A stretch of 26,072 nt of DNA from CAWEHT01 sp963808455. Lineage in GTDB: Bacteria > Chloroflexota > Anaerolineae > CG2-30-64-16. The stretch is from contig CAWEHT010000463.1 of assembly GCA_963808455.1 (NCBI GenBank), forward strand, positions 1 through 26,072. Direction: 5' to 3'. Shown here piece after piece: positions 25,667-26,072 of the stretch. Position 1 is the first letter of the stretch; each line of letters starts with the position of its first letter. A program made the position numbers and the translations under genes. The notes under the pieces are model-generated. The model made no database searches. It was not told the origin of the DNA and saw nothing but the letters and a program-made list of their open reading frames with translations.

Positions 25667-26072
25667 TTACCTCAACAGCTCGGCGGCGAGCATGCCGCAT
25701 AGGATCAGGGCGCAGCCGGCGAGCTGGTGTGCGCCGAGGGTTTCGCCGATCAAAACGGAGCTGGCAAGCGCTGCAAACACAGGCTCGGCCGCGAGAATCA
25801 GGGCAGTGTGCGTGGCCGTCGTAAAACGCTGCGCGACGGTCTGGATTGTGAACGCCACCGACGTAGCCAGCACCCCGGTGAAGATCGCCGCGCCAAGGAT
25901 CGGGAGCGTCAACGGGGGCGCGCCTCGAAGACCAGCGCCGCGATACCGCTGCAGAGTGCCACGGTCAAGATCGCGCCCAGGGTCAGCCACGTGGCCGCCA
26001 TACGCCGCGCAAAGCGACCTGTCAGCAAGATATGGGAGCAATACTTAATCTCAACCAAAGGCAACATAAACA
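25667..26072 (-). CDS. EamA/DMT-family transporter, 5' end missing (one frameshift)
   Basis: This is the C-terminal part of a drug/metabolite transporter with several hydrophobic helices. LPILGAAIFTGVLATSVAFT, the segment RFTTATHTALILAAEPVFAALASS (typical EamA signature) and QLAGCALILCGMLAAELL are in one frame. Upstream of about 25917 the same protein continues in another frame (LLTGRFARRMAATWLTLGAI, then SGIAALVFEAR), because one C is missing from a run. The frame stays open to the edge of the window, so the start lies outside. Substrate is unknown. Confidence 0.75.

Overview
The window is one side of a GC-rich (roughly 60% or more by eye) environmental bacterial genome. It was probably assembled from incompletely polished long reads. 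The gene families and small operons suggest Chloroflexota, but no rRNA or strict marker gene is present, so this is a weak guess.

Bases 1-5805 form a near-perfect inverted repeat around about 2897. The left arm is a more error-laden reverse copy of the right arm. It re-presents the end of a GDP-fucose synthase-like gene, an isocitrate/isopropylmalate dehydrogenase family gene, and a glycosidase-like/M23 peptidase fusion. Each arm carries different single-base indels, which fits a fold-back artefact at a contig end. The right arm is the better copy.

From 14364 down to 5293 the minus strand carries a tightly packed nucleotide-sugar operon: wbpD-like acetyltransferase, wbpE-like aminotransferase, wbpB-like oxidoreductase, an extended SDR epimerase/decarboxylase, UDP-glucose 6-dehydrogenase, wbpA-like UDP-HexNAc dehydrogenase, UDP-glucuronate 4-epimerase and a GDP-fucose synthase-like SDR. 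Together these could make UDP-GlcA, UDP-GalA, possibly UDP-xylose, and UDP-2,3-diacetamido-glucuronic acid for a surface polysaccharide. A consensus promoter then starts the dehydrogenase and peptidase genes.

From about 14427 to 20970 the plus strand holds a type I restriction-modification locus in the order hsdR-hsdS-[GxxExxY nuclease-like gene]-hsdM. The inserted gene is bracketed by two modules of the same 30-bp repeat, one with 9 tandem units and one with 2. Each module starts with an inverted half-unit. This cassette is the most interesting structure in the window. An AbrB/PIN toxin-antitoxin pair and a frameshifted small gene follow.

From 26072 down to 22179 the minus strand carries a compact set: an EamA transporter (cut by the window edge), a MazG-like pyrophosphohydrolase, a GT2 glycosyltransferase and a MrfA-like DEAH helicase.

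Several genes carry single-base frameshifts that restore perfect family motifs when corrected, so most 'broken' genes here are probably sequencing errors.
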